From: Trametopsis cervina
Lineage: Eukaryota > Basidiomycota > Agaricomycetes > Polyporales > Irpicaceae
Assembly (NCBI GenBank): GCA_022385755.1
Contig: MU278351.1
Span: 808,638 to 872,637, forward strand
DNA: 64,000 nucleotides
Direction: 5' to 3'
Position numbers and translations under genes: made by a program. Under the pieces are notes generated by a model. The model worked only from the letters and a program-made list of their open reading frames with translations. It was not told where the DNA came from and made no database searches. Shown here one piece after another: positions 1 to 12,342 of the stretch (positions are counted from its first letter, which is position 1; each line of letters begins with the position of its first letter).

Positions 1-27
1 ATGTTGTCGTGAGTTGTTCCAAGGATC

Positions 28-3000
28 CTACTTTCTGTGTCTCTTCACCAAGCCGCCCGCCTCTCGCAGCGTAGTCTCGCGGTCCCGATCTGCCCTAATT
101 GCTTTCTCAACCTCCGCCTTGATACTCCACACCCATGCATCCCTTTCCAGCTTGCTTCGGGTACGATACACCGATACCTTCCTCTTAGCATCCAAAGCAG
201 GAACATTGTTCTCCGGGATGTTTTTGTGTTTTGCCCCACCAGTGTACCACCACACTATAAAGAGAGTATCTTCATCCAGATCATTTGACTCAAGGCCATC
301 CTGATACCGCCGCGGTAGAGGTGGCGCGTCTGGGTTGTATTGCCCTTCAGGAAGACGTAATGCAGCCAAGTATCCAGAGCACACGTAGGCATCGAGGAGG
401 TGAATGACCCGTTGGCGATGCAAGGATACGCCCGCTCTTGGTATGTTGAACTCTACAAGATGACCTGCCACCAACACAAGCTGCATGTGTCTGATTCCCG
501 TTAATGCGAAGCTTGACTAACAGGGTGCAGGATATACTTACTGATATTGGCCCCTCAAGCCTTTATGTCCGAAAAGCTTGCCAGATTTTGATATGGCCCT
601 ACAGCCTTCTAACAGGCACCAATTGTAGTATGACGCAAGATCGGGGGACGAATTGTCAGGATCTGGAGGGGCATCCGGAGGAGACTCCCGTCCGTGGTCA
701 AGATGCATGCGAGGGGTCACTCGGGGCTGCCCAGTGCTGGCATAAACGATGTCCATCTCTGTTCTGGCATCGACCTGGTGCCGTTTCCTCCAGTACGATA
801 TCAGGGGACGCAGTCGCGAGATCCACTCGAGAGCATTGGGACAAGAATGCGCCTAGAATGCCGAATTAAATACAGAGAAAACAGTTTCACGGATAACTTG
901 GTCCTTGCTTACCTCAAGTCTCACCACTTGGCCAGTCTTGAACACGAGTTCGAATGAGCGTCTCACCCTCAGTTGGGCTTTCTCCGCTGCTTTACTGAAT
1001 TTCGCTAAGCCTTCCTCGCCGCCAGGATCTCGGTGATCATCGTCGAAACTTTCTACATTCTCCCAGAAGCCGCTTGCATCTTCCCACTCAGGTGTGGCGT
1101 CAACATTGACTTCTTCCGTTGCACGGGGTACAAGTTGGAATGCCCGACGCACTGCAACCACGTCCCGCAAGTCCGACATACGAGTTGCATGAAGGATCTG
1201 CCTGGCGCCTCTCAGGGCTTCTGCCCTTCGAAGTTTGTCAGCCTGCATGTCGTCGTCCGGTGGACCTGGCGGAGGTGGCGGGGACGCCTGGGTAGTGGAT
1301 AGAGAGAAGATATACCCGTCGTGTGTGGAAAGGTATAGCGCTTGCTTCACCTGAGAGTTGGGCCTGATTCTGTCCACATAGCCCTCGATACCACTAGGTT
1401 CATCAAGTCGAGTTCCATCCTTGAGTACCACACGAGTCGACCTATGCTCTTGAAGTCGCACCTCCAAGTGAGCGGGCTGGCCGGCCTGTTTGTATATACA
1501 TTGAGCCATGCCCATAGTACAGGGCCAGAGACTGCTCACCTGTTTCATTGCGAGACCGTACAATACAGCCCAATCCCTCTTCCTCCCTAGAAGGTCGTAA
1601 GGTTGCCATATCCAATCTAACCTAGAATCCATTCGCCAAGCTAGCTCAAGAATTCCACCACTGTCTATTGCACGTCCGATAACTTCATCGTAGTCATCTA
1701 CCTGCCTGAAGGTCTTGTTACACAGGCTCAGTATGTTCGAGGGTGTGAAGAGATCGTAGATGGCTTTGTCGGTGATCTCTTGCTGTGGAACATCTATTCT
1801 GAGCCGTGAGTCCAGGATGGGACTACGGACTTCTACCGAAGCCGGAAGTTCGCCACCAAGGTGATGCCTGTCGTGTCTTGGTTAGTAGGCGCGGCAAGAA
1901 GGAAGACAGCCATTTTTACCAAAGCTTCCAATACCAATCGGTTGCGCGCGTGCGTGATTTCAGGTTGAAGATGAATATGTTTGTACCCTTGCGCGAACCA
2001 TACAATAGGTAGCGTGTTCTAGTGCGTGAGCGAGTCCGGAAAGACGCAGTAGGACACGTGATTGCAACTGTAAAGTCCGTAAAGCAATACAGAGACAACT
2101 TTGTCGTCTTCTGCAGAGGTATGAGAAAGGTGAGGTTCTTGTGGCCTGTAACCCATTCTCTCCCTGGCAGACGCTAGAAGACTGTTAGCACTGAAATAAT
2201 CCGTGTATTCCTCTATGGTGTACTCAACCTACATAATTCTTGTACAGCTCCAGCCTTTCCTTGCGCCAAACGACAAGATATTCTGAGTAGTCTTCATAGT
2301 GCACATGGGGAGTTACTCGATTTTTTGCTGAGTCGAAATTGGGTCCAAGGGCGTCAGCAGTGAACGACACCTGAACCATCATTCTGTCTGAAGCATAGTA
2401 AGACGTTTGTTATTAACAGTGAGCCGGGACTAGAAGTACCTCGTAGTATGACGTCGCTCTCTGCCATCGGAGTACCAGTAGCAACTGCAGCACTCTCCGC
2501 AGCGCCTGCACTGGTGTCCTGGACAGCAGTCCCTGACCTGGCAAGCACTTCTTCGGGCGGTACGGGTGCCGGTGTAACTGCACCATCGCGCGGAGGTATA
2601 TCACCATCGGAATAATGCACCATCTTTCCTTTGCCTTTCCGCTGACCGGGTACTGTGAGAAGTTCCCCGTCCTGGGCTCCGGCACGACTTGGTCGGAGAG
2701 CAGGACCAGGAGGCCTCTGGGGCATTTCGCTACGCGCTTCTCTCGGTGGGCTCGGGTTCTCAGCAAGGTCCGTTGCTGAAAGGAGGGGCGTCGTGGAAGT
2801 CGCGCTTAATGGACGTACGAGAGCCCTGTTGTCATCCGTTGAGGATTGATCGGACGTGACCGTGAGCTGCGATTTCCGCTGCTGCAAAGTGTGTGTGTCT
2901 GGAGGACTGGCCCTGGAGCGCGCGGTGAAGAATGTGTCTGCAGCTGTCGAAGCTCTGGTCATCGGCGCATGCGACGCGGTGCCATCGCTGAGGAGGTCGA

Positions 3001-3478
3001 CCACCCGTGAGGAGGCTGGCTTGTTGATGATGTCCACTCCTAGGAAGACACCAACGTCAAACGAGTTGCCTATCCACTTCTTATTGCTTGCGCCGGACTT
3101 CGCTTCTCTCCGTCGCGTACGTGCTTGGCCCCATTCGCTCTGCTTCCACTTGTTGTACATCTGTTCGCGAATGCGCCGCTCCTGCGTTTCTCCCCAGTCC
3201 TCTCGTTTCCCCCCTTGGCCAAGGAAAAACTGTAACGCGTGTTTGCGAATTGCATCGCGCAAGCCCTCGTCCTCCTCCTCGCTATCGCGTGTTCTCTTCA
3301 GGAAGCTGAAGAAATCCCTTGTGCGCGGAGCAGAGACAATTTCCTCTAGCTGAGAAACAACCTTTTCGGGCATGGGCCCTATGAACCTTCTCCGTAGTCT
3401 GTGGGGGTCATCGCGCCTGACAACCTGTTCAGAGTCAGTGACTGTGATAGGTGGTGGAACAGCACGAGCGGTCGCCAT
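28..3478 (-). CDS. Spo71/Mug56-like PH-domain protein (sporulation family)
   Basis: Multi-exon gene read right to left from an ATG at 3476-3478 to a TAG at 28-30, apparently complete. The first exon (3478 down to about 2354) begins with a basic segment containing RRRFIGPMPEKV, which resembles the N-terminal domain of fungal Spo71/Mug56 sporulation proteins, followed by a long Ser/Pro-rich linker. Around 1.9-2.3 kb the reading TNIFIFNLKSRTRATDWYW and around 0.85-1.6 kb LDWIWQPYDLLGRKRDW look like the paired PH-like domains of this family. The last exon (486-28) contains LVLVAGHLVEFNIPRAG and SKLERDAWVWSIKAEVEKA, a typical PH-domain terminal helix. In yeast, Spo71 acts at the prospore membrane; a matching role here is inference. 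Several introns of about 50-60 nt separate the exons and not every junction was fixed. Family assignment is by recognition, not by a search. Confidence 0.8.
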
Positions 3479-3921
3479 CTTGGTAGCCCGCCTAGGATGT
3501 CTGAAGTTATGGCTGTCGAACGGGTCGTGGTCACGACGGCGGTGAGTGAATGCAATGCATGACAGTTGGTGGCAGAGGTGGCTTCATTGCATTCCATGAT
3601 GATGAGCCTCACAGAGCAGATTAGGCGCCCTGTATATCGTCATAGCGGCCACACTGAAACAGCAGGAGCGTGTGATTAGATTGTTACGAAGTCGACATGA
3701 TAACCTAGTAATTAAAGGGCAGTGGCTGTACTTTTGTAATAGATAAGAGAGTATATTACGCAGTAACAACACAATGTAGGGTGATTGTTCAGCGTAGAGA
3801 AAGACTTGACAGTACCGGCTCGGATGCTGTCTCATAGTAGGCGTTTTCAGTCAGAGATTGAGTAGGGGGTAGTGAGTACTGATACAAGCGTCTGGGTATA
3901 GTGAGCATTCCTGTGTTTCCA
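3479..3921. other. Intergenic, no gene seen
   Basis: This stretch lies upstream of the Spo71/Mug56-like gene and downstream of the alternative oxidase stop. It should hold the promoter of the former and the terminator of the latter. I see no conserved coding frame. Confidence 0.5.
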
Positions 3922-5608
3922 CTATTTCGAGTGGAGAGTCTTCTCTAAGATGTCGTGCGATTCTTGTACATACTTTTCGGCTTCATCACGTTCAAAGCTA
4001 ACAAATGTGAAACATCAGCAACCAGCGGGCAGAATACGTGTTCAAACATACCCAAGCTTTACGCCCTTGACGTGCATATCTGGCTCGCGTAGAGCGAATG
4101 GGTTTACGTCTGTGTTGGGGTTCAGGTTGGCAAGGCTGTGATTAACGAAGCGGTGGGTGGTCTCGTCACTGCGAACAGCGTAAATAACGTCGAGGAGTGT
4201 AGCATCGTCGCTCAATCTCCAGTATTCTTTCGCGATGGACGGCGCCGGAAGCTTTTCCCTAAGAACACCGTGAGTACGCGATATGCCAGAGAAACGTATA
4301 CCTGAACCTACCAGCCTGGAACGCGCCCAGCCTCTACCTCGGCGATGCAATGAGTGCTGTAAGCGCCAATTAGCCGTTGAACTGGTTCCAAATGAATTGA
4401 GATACGCACTATGTTCTCACTGCCTCTTCCTCAAGATATGCGACAAATCGGTGGCATGCTCGAGGAGACAATAGATATGAGAGGACTGAGGGTAAATGTG
4501 GGTCAATACAATCGAGGAGATGATCGAATGGACGAGAAAATACTGACAGAACATATTGTAGAAAACACCTTGTGCTCCAAGCACCAGGGCACGGAAGAAG
4601 ATGGAGGGTTGTCGAATTGTCATAAACGTCCTAGAAAAATATAAGCACCAGAATTACATGCGGAAGCGACCGAGAACATACATGAGATGCATTCGCTCGT
4701 TTTCGGCTTCTTCCAAGAGAGTATGAATCCAGCCAGAATCACGTTTCTGTGGCAGACTTAGTCACAACCTCCGAGAGAATCATTCCACAATGCATACCAT
4801 CAAGCGAAGACTGCGTAAGTGACGTAAAGTAGCAGCCACCATCCCTGGCACACCCGCAATCGTCTCCAAGAACAAGATACGCTGTTTAATGCATGAAGGG
4901 ATCAACGGTCGTCCGTGCATAACGTCAAGAACGGCCTACATTCATCCACTGATGTTCAGTCAAAACATACCCTCCTTTCTGGAGTTCTTCCAGGGTCATA
5001 TTCGAGCCCGATGGGATTTTCTTGTCCTTGTATCCGGAGACAATATCGAAGCCTTTCCTAAATGGAAAAATCAACACACTGGGGCGTCGTGCATAGGAAA
5101 CAGCGATCACCTCGCAATCCTGACCAAGGCATAGGCTAGCTTGTCCGAGAACCTACTTGAGTCCCGGTGCAATACCTAAGATAGCCGTCAGATGAACGTC
5201 AACAGTAAACATCAGAGCAACATTGTAATACCTTGACGGCACGCAGTTCTTCCGCAGAGTAAACGGGGTGGAAGAGAACCCAGTCTCCTTTCAAAACATG
5301 GGGCACGACGGCATCGTGAGCTGCACTGGTTAAGGAATTTTTCTCCTGTGTAACGATATCATCTGAGCCGAGCGTCAGCTTATTCAAGCGAGAACAGAAA
5401 AAAATAGTAGAAGCTCACTTCGGTGGAGGCCTTCCGTACCCTTCACTGACTTCTCGTCAACGGGCTTACTGTCAAGCGCAGGGACAAGGCGTGGTGACCC
5501 ATTGGAGAACGCGCGCGCAACAGTACGACAGCCAATGAGCGACTGCGGTCTCACGAAGGCATGAGAAGACGATGCACGTATAGCGGGGTAGCTGAACGCT
5601 CTGAGCAT
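3922..5608 (-). CDS. aox: Mitochondrial alternative oxidase
   Basis: Alternative oxidase oxidises ubiquinol and reduces O2 at the matrix face of the inner mitochondrial membrane, bypassing complexes III and IV. The chosen start (ATG 5606-5608) gives a Ser/Arg-rich presequence; an in-frame ATG 33 nt upstream (5641) is possible. Exons in order show [100 protein letters not shown] and [19 protein letters not shown]. These carry the diiron ligands: Glu in LET, ExxH in ENERMH, Glu in LEEEAV, and ExxH in DETTHR. The C-terminus [17 protein letters not shown] ends at TAG 3922-3924. About eight short introns are present, and no key residue is missing. Expression of this family is usually stress- or inhibitor-responsive, but no element was identified here. 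Confidence 0.95.
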
Positions 5609-5641
5609 TGTCGAGCTGAGCAGTATAGTAGAGTTATGCAT

Positions 5642-7532
5642 GAAACATACCTTTTTTACGGGTCAAGGGTGGTGCTTATATAGTCTATGTTTATTCGTAA
5701 AGGAGCCTCCGTACCCTGCCGACTTGGGTCCGAGACGAACCGCACTGCCCCTTTCCACCAATAAGAAGAGCGCGCTGCTACGGCTGTGAGAGTTGATTAT
5801 CATACCGCCCCATCTATGACTCACTAGCTTGGGCCACGGTGTTCTGGACAACATGGAGTCCGTTCACCGCTTGCTCTTCCTCAACTTCAACAACTTGAAG
5901 CCCGGCGCCTGTTGCTTCAAGCTGTTCTTGTGCGTAAGATTAAAAAGGAAACTACATATCCTTAAATGGTATAGGCTCGTCAAGATTCGTTTCAGCGAAC
6001 ACTGGACAAAAATCGTGGTACTGCCAATCAACGTTACAGAGCACATTCAACTACAGGGTGTGGGCCTCTCACCTCACAGCAGGTGCATACGTCACCGAGT
6101 ACCGCTGTTAGAGAAATCACTTCCCGGAGGGCTTCTCTCTCCATGTCCTTCGGCTATTCAGTGAAAACCAGTACCCGACAACCTTTCGCCAATACATAGT
6201 TCTCCCAAGCGCCGTTTTTTTACTAGTGCATTGCTTGCCCTATCGTTCTTGCGACCAGGGTAGAGTCCATTCATGGCGACCGGGCAGAAATGGCCAGGGC
6301 GTCCTAGGTGCATTCAGAGACCCAATTCATCACCGCTCAAAGTGGAGACGGGTATCTAAAAAGCACTAATCATGCAGCATATCCGAACGGACCGAGAACC
6401 GGTCTTGGTACTGCACTAGTGCTGCTCCTGAAACCACCGTGTCACCTGGCTGGGCCAGCAACTTCTCAATCAACCCGAAAGTCCATGGGAATAGGTAACG
6501 CCACGATCGGAGTCCTGGGTGCCTATTTTCGCGTTTAGGCACGCGCTATGAGTGAGGCTTCAAAGTACAACGCAATCGTGATGATCGCCGCGATGCAGTA
6601 GTGAGTTTCCGTGCGGCTGGGCGAAGGTTGCAGATGGCCAACTGCGATGGCAGCGGGAATCCCGGTGGACTCGTATGCAGCAGCAGACAACAGCCCACCA
6701 ATCTGGATAGTTCTGCTCGAGTTGTGCTGCCGAAATGTACACAATGCCCCGAGCCATGATCCCATGTTGCGGTAATATGCAGCGAGGGCTGACCGCGAGT
6801 TGCACAAGAATCAATGTCCGTCATGTCTCCTGCATAACAGATCGCAAGTATGAAACTCGCGACCAGTAGCGTGACGCAGCTGCGACCCTCGAGGCGCAAT
6901 TTGCCTCCTTGAGGTTGGACGCAGGTAACGCAAGGCGTGCACTGCCACGCTGCCCAAGCCGTGCCTCAGCGAGAGTACTGTAAGCGATTGATCCAAAGAG
7001 GAACCGACACTAGGGGTGACAGATGGAGCAAATACCGACCGACATGCCCATACACGATTGTGCGTGGGTGTTCAACCATGCGTAGGGAATGCAGCGATCA
7101 CTTCGTTGCTCGCAACAACATTGTAAGGCCAAAATGGGTATTCAGATGTGGTAGTGATGTTTGCTTATGAGCGTATCTGCCAAAATACCACACGCACCAT
7201 TTGTATCTGGTAGATTCTCCTTGTAGGCAGCTCTCACTGTCGTTAGTGATCAGTCCGCGGTTCTCAGACGTCAAGCATGGCCGCTGATCTCGCTAGGCAA
7301 AATTTAGGGAATGTCTTGCCTGCATGCAATAAGGAAAGGACAGTGCATTGTGTCATGCCACCAGCAGAACAAGATGTAGTATTGCCTGTAGAGAGCGAGA
7401 TCAACCAAGCTCAGACGCGTGTAGTAGCTGGTCCAGTTACTGTAGATCACATCGAACCGCACTGACTGACTGGAGCCGATTAAATCACAATGCGGACTGC
7501 AGCGCGCTGCTTTCAGCAATGGCACGAGATGG
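5642..7532. other. 1.9-kb intergenic stretch, nothing recognised
   Basis: This stretch lies between the alternative oxidase start and the 3' end of the small mitochondrial candidate gene. Minus-strand frames at about 6535-6900 are open for about 90-117 codons in three overlapping registers, one with a signal-peptide-like start. None matches a family I recognise and none has convincing splice partners. The part next to 5642 should contain the alternative oxidase promoter. Confidence 0.4.
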
Positions 7533-8099
7533 CTACTTGCTGCCGGGGTTCGCTGAGGACGGTGGCGACGAGCTGTGACTTTCCGCACGCGCCAGCTCGA
7601 GCTCCTCTGCGGATAGTGAGAAGAACGTGCGTCGTTGCTCTTGGATCCAGCGTCGAGCCTATGTGCTGTTTGTAAGCAGCAGAAGCAGAGAAGCAATGGA
7701 TAGTGCCAGCTCACAGGACTGAATATGTGTTCGTGTTCGCCGAAATCAGCGAAAAAGACACAGTAGGCTGTGGCAACTAGGTTGCGGTCATTAGATGGCC
7801 ATAGCGAGTGACAGCGCAGAACACGCACATGGAATGACTGCAAAATTGGAAAAGCGATATACGGTGAAAAACCAGGGCCGTCTAGGATCCTCTGGAGGAG
7901 GTAGCGGTGCCTTTAGGTCTTTCTGTAACTTTGGTAGTTCATTTCTTAGCACCGCGGTTGCCTGCAGGGACCTCGCAAGGGAGGGGAAAGGCCTATGCGT
8001 GAGTCCGAAACGCACGGAAGGCAGCATGCAAGACGTTGGGGTCGAAGAGAGCCGGGACGCGAACGGCGCGAAACCGGCTGCGAGCTGGGAAATCATCAA
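7533..8099 (-). CDS. Small putative mitochondrial protein, unrecognised
   Basis: Three exons join into a 149-residue frame: 8099-7829, 7767-7715 and 7658-7533 (TAG 7533-7535). The introns are 61 nt (7768-7828) and 56 nt (7659-7714), both GT-AG, and phase is kept at each junction. The N-terminal half is Ser/Arg/Leu-rich with few acids, like a mitochondrial presequence. It is followed by a proline-rich linker, a moderately hydrophobic stretch reading FSNFAVIPSYCVFFADFGEH, and an acidic/Arg helical tail containing ARRWIQEQRRTFFSLSAEE. The single possible membrane segment suggests an inner-membrane or membrane-associated protein, which is inference. It starts 153 bp from the divergent Zn2Cys6 gene, so the two may share a promoter. 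I cannot name a family. Confidence 0.6.
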
Positions 8100-8252
8100 T
8101 GATGCACCCGCCTATTGCCGACGGAACTGCCATATATGGATATTTGATGGGCTTCTCCGCGATCGCGGACAGAGGACTCGCGCTCCCGACTCTTCATCAA
8201 TAGGCTGTCCGTCCGCCTCGCAAACTTGCTCCTTACCCTCATCATCCTCCCA

Positions 8253-11200
8253 ATGGACCATGGCCAACAAGACTTCCACGCACATAGCGCAGACACCAGG
8301 CCCCTAAAGCGTTTCAGGTCTCTCAAGGACGGCGACGACGGTCTTAGGCCCTATGTGCACGCGTCCGCTCCTCCCGGACTTCCACCAGACGCAGAAGGTA
8401 GTGGTGAACCTGCGACTAAAAAGGGCGGCAAGAAACGTCCGCTCTCGTGTGGGGAGTGCAGGAGGTATGTGCTCGTATGCGCACTGAGTCAGGCATTCAT
8501 ACCAATTGACCATGCAACAGGCTGAAACTGAAGGTATGCCACGATACTCTCTCACAGTGCTCTCGCTGACCGCCCAGTCTAGTGTGATCGAGTGTTTCCG
8601 TGCCAGTCATGTCAAAAGCGGGGGTGCGCGCAAATATGTCCTGAGGGCGCATTGACTGGCGGGAAAGGCAGCAGGTGGGTCCTACCACAAATTCCACCGT
8701 AAATAACCTGCGGCTAATATAATCTCAGGTTTATTCTCGCCAATACCGAGCAGTTACACGAGAAGATCAAGGTCATGAGCGACCGTATACGGGAGCTAGA
8801 AGGTGGCCTGCAGACTGTCCATTCACGGGTCTCAGCAGATGAGCATCCTCTGCTGCGTCACGAGTTGCTCAGTATCAAGAAATCCCCCGAACTATTCGGC
8901 ATTGATCAACAAGCAGCGAATCCTGATGTCGCGCCAGATTCCACGTCTGTGGTGGATGATATTTCTGCGGAATTCAGCGCCGCCAGCTCCTCCAAGGACG
9001 GCGACGAGGTGCGTCTCCCGTCTCCATGCGATACCATCTCTAAACACCCTCGAGCAGCAGAAGCGGTCAGGTGCCTCATCAGCGGCTGCCTCCGGTAACA
9101 ATAACGCCTTCTTCCCGGAGAACTTGGCGCAACTCAGCCGTGCCTTCCCCTCGCCCTGGTCAATATCCTTCGAGCTGGACCTCAAAATGCGCCGACAGAT
9201 ACACGACCTCCTCCCGCCTCGCGAGGAGGCTGAACGCCTTTGTCTCCAGGCTCGGAAAAATGCATTTTGGCAGTGAGAACCTTATTGTTCCGCACTTCCG
9301 GGCATCATGCCGTGTGGCCGATAGCTTACCACCGCTATAGATTCCATCCTGATTCCAGCGACTCATTTCTGCCCAATTTGCTGCACAGCGTGTACACCAC
9401 GCCTCTTTCGACGTTGATGCCTCATCGGTTGGGCATGCTCCTGATGGTCCTGGCCATCGGCGCTGCGGTGGATCTCGAAAGCCCCAATGGCAAGCAGACA
9501 GGCGAGCATTACTACCACCTGGCGCGGGCTGCATTATGCGAAATACCAGTCATGGACGACACCAGCCTAGACGCGGTACAGGCGTTGGTAGGCGCATACC
9601 CCTGTCATAAAGCCGCTATTCTCGGATTGATTTCGCTTGCGTAGTTCCTCATGGAGTGGTACCTCCTGACGTACTCGGATAATAAGAAAGCCTTGGAACA
9701 TGCATTTGGAATTATTGTAAGTCCCTCTCAGTTCGCCCTTGCACATGTTGCGCCTGACCGTACTGCGCCTAGGGGCTAGCAGTCAAGCTGTCGCACACGG
9801 TACGAGAATATTTTCAGAGGCTAGCAAGAAATTGACTGAAGGCCGTCTTGACAGATCGCACTCCGTAAGTGAGGTTTAGACGCACCTCTTGTTCTATGTT
9901 GCCGACCGTGGTCCGTTTAGATCGGGATAGCGTGAGGTCAAAAGTTATTCCGGAGGAACTAGATAAGCGCAGAAGGCTGTTTTGGAATTTGGTCCGGACG
10001 GACGCCCGTTTGGTATGTGGTCTTGGAAAATCCGACACTTCTACAAACTAACATATATGCGGGTCGCCCTGGGCTGCAGTCTCTTGCTCTGCGGAGACCA
10101 CCTTCCATTAACCTCCAACACGTGGACATGAAGCGACCAGTCGTGGAGGATAACGACGAGGTCGTAAATGAGTGTGAGTCTTCTCCCCTCTCGCTCCGCT
10201 GACAGCATGTCAAATCGTATTCCCAGATGTCTGGTGGCAGAACGAATTCCTCGTGGAATGCACGATACCTGTCGTCGAAACTACGATGTCCGTACAGCCC
10301 GTGTCGTACAAGGACGTCCTCCAGTTAGACAGGAAGATCAGGAACTTCGACATTCCATTATCGTTACAGATGGTGGAAATCGACGACGCACCGCCCACTC
10401 ACCCTTTGGGCATGCAACAGGCTCTGATAACATGCAGTAGGCTGTGCAGTAAGTGCTTCATCTGCATGTGTACTCATAGAAGCCTTGGCTAATTTTACCC
10501 GGCGCGCGCAGCCATCATGCATCTCCACCGAAGCTACTTCACCGTGGCCCTTACGTCAAACGACAACTTCACGGTGCAGCACGCTTACGCGCCGTCGGTT
10601 CTTGCCATCTACGAGGGTGCATGCAACCTCATCTCGACCATCTACACCGTGTATAAATGGGAACCGGAGTTAAGTACGCGATACACCATTTACTGGAACA
10701 ATTGCTTCTCTGCTGCGGTACGCCCCGTACACAATATCGCTTTACTACCGATGTTGATGCTTCTTCTGATAGTGCGCTCTGTGCTTCCTGGTTTCTCGTG
10801 TGCCATCGCTGCCGATCGCGCCAAACGCACTCCAAGAACTTGATAAAGCATCACAGCTATTCACCGAAATACGAGAGCGTTCGCCCAAGGCCGCCGTCTA
10901 CTTCGTGAGTTCCCAGTGCGTGCCGCCACGGCAGACATATATTCTAATCTTCCGCCTTTCCAGCCCGTATTGCAGAAGCTCATCACGCGCGCTCGAGAAC
11001 ACTACGTCGCCTGGCGCAACGGGTCCGGTGCTCCGCGTGACGAGATGACCGACGAGATCAGCATCCTCGTTCGCAAGGTGCTCCCCGCCGCTGCGAACAC
11101 CCCAGCTACGCCTACAGTGGCGATAGCTGATCCGTTCGAGCACGCCCACCCGTTCCTCCGGCGCTGTCTCGAGAAAGCGACTGCTGAGGATCCTTGTACC

Positions 11201-11362
11201 GCGACCGGCTTCCATCTAACCCGTATCCGTGGCTTCGGTGGTGGGAGCGTGTCGCACAGCGCGGCCAGCGTGTCCGCGTCGGCCTCCAAGGTGACATACT
11301 CTGCCAATGGTGGCATGAACTCTGCGGACATCGCGGACAGCAGTTGGATGACTTGGCTGTAG
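8253..11362 (+). CDS. Zn2Cys6 transcription factor with fungal-specific TF domain
   Basis: The start ATG at 8253-8255 precedes a basic stretch GGKKRPLSCGECRRLKLKC, which becomes continuous after two introns (from 8465 and 8535). The binuclear zinc cluster completes as DRVFPCQSCQKRGCAQICPEG, giving all six cysteines. A likely coiled-coil dimerisation helix follows (residues about 85-115, EQLHEKIKVMSDRIRELEGG). The later exons carry the fungal-specific TF middle region, with LPPREEAERLC, MPHRLGMLLMVLAIGAAVDL, FLMEWYLLTYSDNKKALEHAFGII and SLALRRPPSINLQHVD. The C-terminus ends at TAG 11360-11362. About a dozen introns of about 50-60 nt were needed, all with GT-AG borders. It is a nuclear sequence-specific regulator whose target genes cannot be read from the sequence. 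It is divergent from the small mitochondrial candidate. Confidence 0.88.
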
Positions 11363-11589
11363 GACCTTTACCATTTCGCACTCTCTATAATGTATCTCCC
11401 ATCGAACTTTAGTCCGAGCTTATTCTGTCGTTGTATCGCATGTCTCGTTGCACCTTTCCCCTCTTTCGCGTTTGTACAGTGCTTACAGCTATTTATACAC
11501 TACGTAGGATACGCGCGGTTCGTTTAATAATGCCTTTGTACTATTACAGCGTGCTTTATTCATTTTATTTCTTCTGTCGCCTGGGTTCG

Positions 11590-12342
11590 TCATGGGGCCA
11601 GTCTGTCGACTTTCCATTCAGGTGCGTCGTCCGGCGAGCCGTCGACACGAAGGTACCGCACGCGGTCGTGCAAGCGGGACGGTTTTCCAGACCAGAACTC
11701 GATCTCCCTGAGAATAGAAAGTCAGCAAGTGCACAATCTTCAGGCTGGCGGGGATTATACGTACTGGGGTATCACCCTCCAGCCACCCCAGAACTCTGGC
11801 AGAGGGATCTGAGCGTTCTCTGTGCTCTCCCCCACCTGGAACTTTGCCTTGACCTCCTCCAATTTCCCGCGCACTTCCCCCTCACCCACCACCTTGCTCT
11901 GATCGCTCGCCCAGGCACCCAGCCTGCTTCCGACGGGTCGGCTCGTGAAGTACTCCTCGCTCTCCTCCTTGCTGACCTTCTCGACCTTGCCGACGATCCG
12001 GACCTGTCTGTGCACCTCCCGCCAGTAGAACGCCAGCGCGGCGTACGGATTCTGCAGCAGCTCTTGCGACTTGCGCGATGTGTAGTTTGTGTAGAAGACG
12101 AAGCCGCGCTTGTCGAGCTGCTTGAACAGGACGTAGCGGGAGGAGGGCACGCCGGACGCGGTCGCGGTGGAGAGGGACATCGCCTCGGGCTCGTGGACTT
12201 GTCCCTGCACCTCTGTGAACCATTTGCGGAATTGGTCCAGCGGCGAGGGGAGGACGTTGGATGGGGAAAGTGACTCAGGCGGATCGTATTGACGGTGGCT
12301 CACGATCTTCAGCTTGTCGGGTTCTGGGATGACAACGTCCAT
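11590..12342 (-). CDS. PDX3: Pyridoxamine/pyridoxine 5'-phosphate oxidase
   Basis: This FMN enzyme oxidises pyridoxamine or pyridoxine 5'-phosphate to pyridoxal 5'-phosphate, the last step of vitamin B6 salvage. ATG 12340-12342 is chosen because the protein then begins [14 protein letters not shown] just before the conserved core. Upstream in-frame codons exist but would add an arginine-rich lead. The core shows DPLDQF-like [70 protein letters not shown] and [15 protein letters not shown], covering FMN- and PLP-phosphate-binding positions. A single intron before 11710 joins ..GGWRVIPQ to [16 protein letters not shown]. The end EWKVDRLAP is the family's signature C-terminus (stop 11590-11592). 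The gene converges on the Zn2Cys6 gene with a 227-nt gap. Confidence 0.95.

Noticed and set aside
6535..6899. Minus-strand ORFs with a signal-peptide-like start and a hydrophobic frame
   Set aside because: Three overlapping frames compete, none shows a known motif or clear splice partners, and the composition is not distinct from the surroundings.
11431..12273. 280-codon plus-strand ORF opposite PDX3
   Set aside because: It is antisense to the pyridoxamine phosphate oxidase exon, with Leu/Arg-rich composition typical of a shadow.
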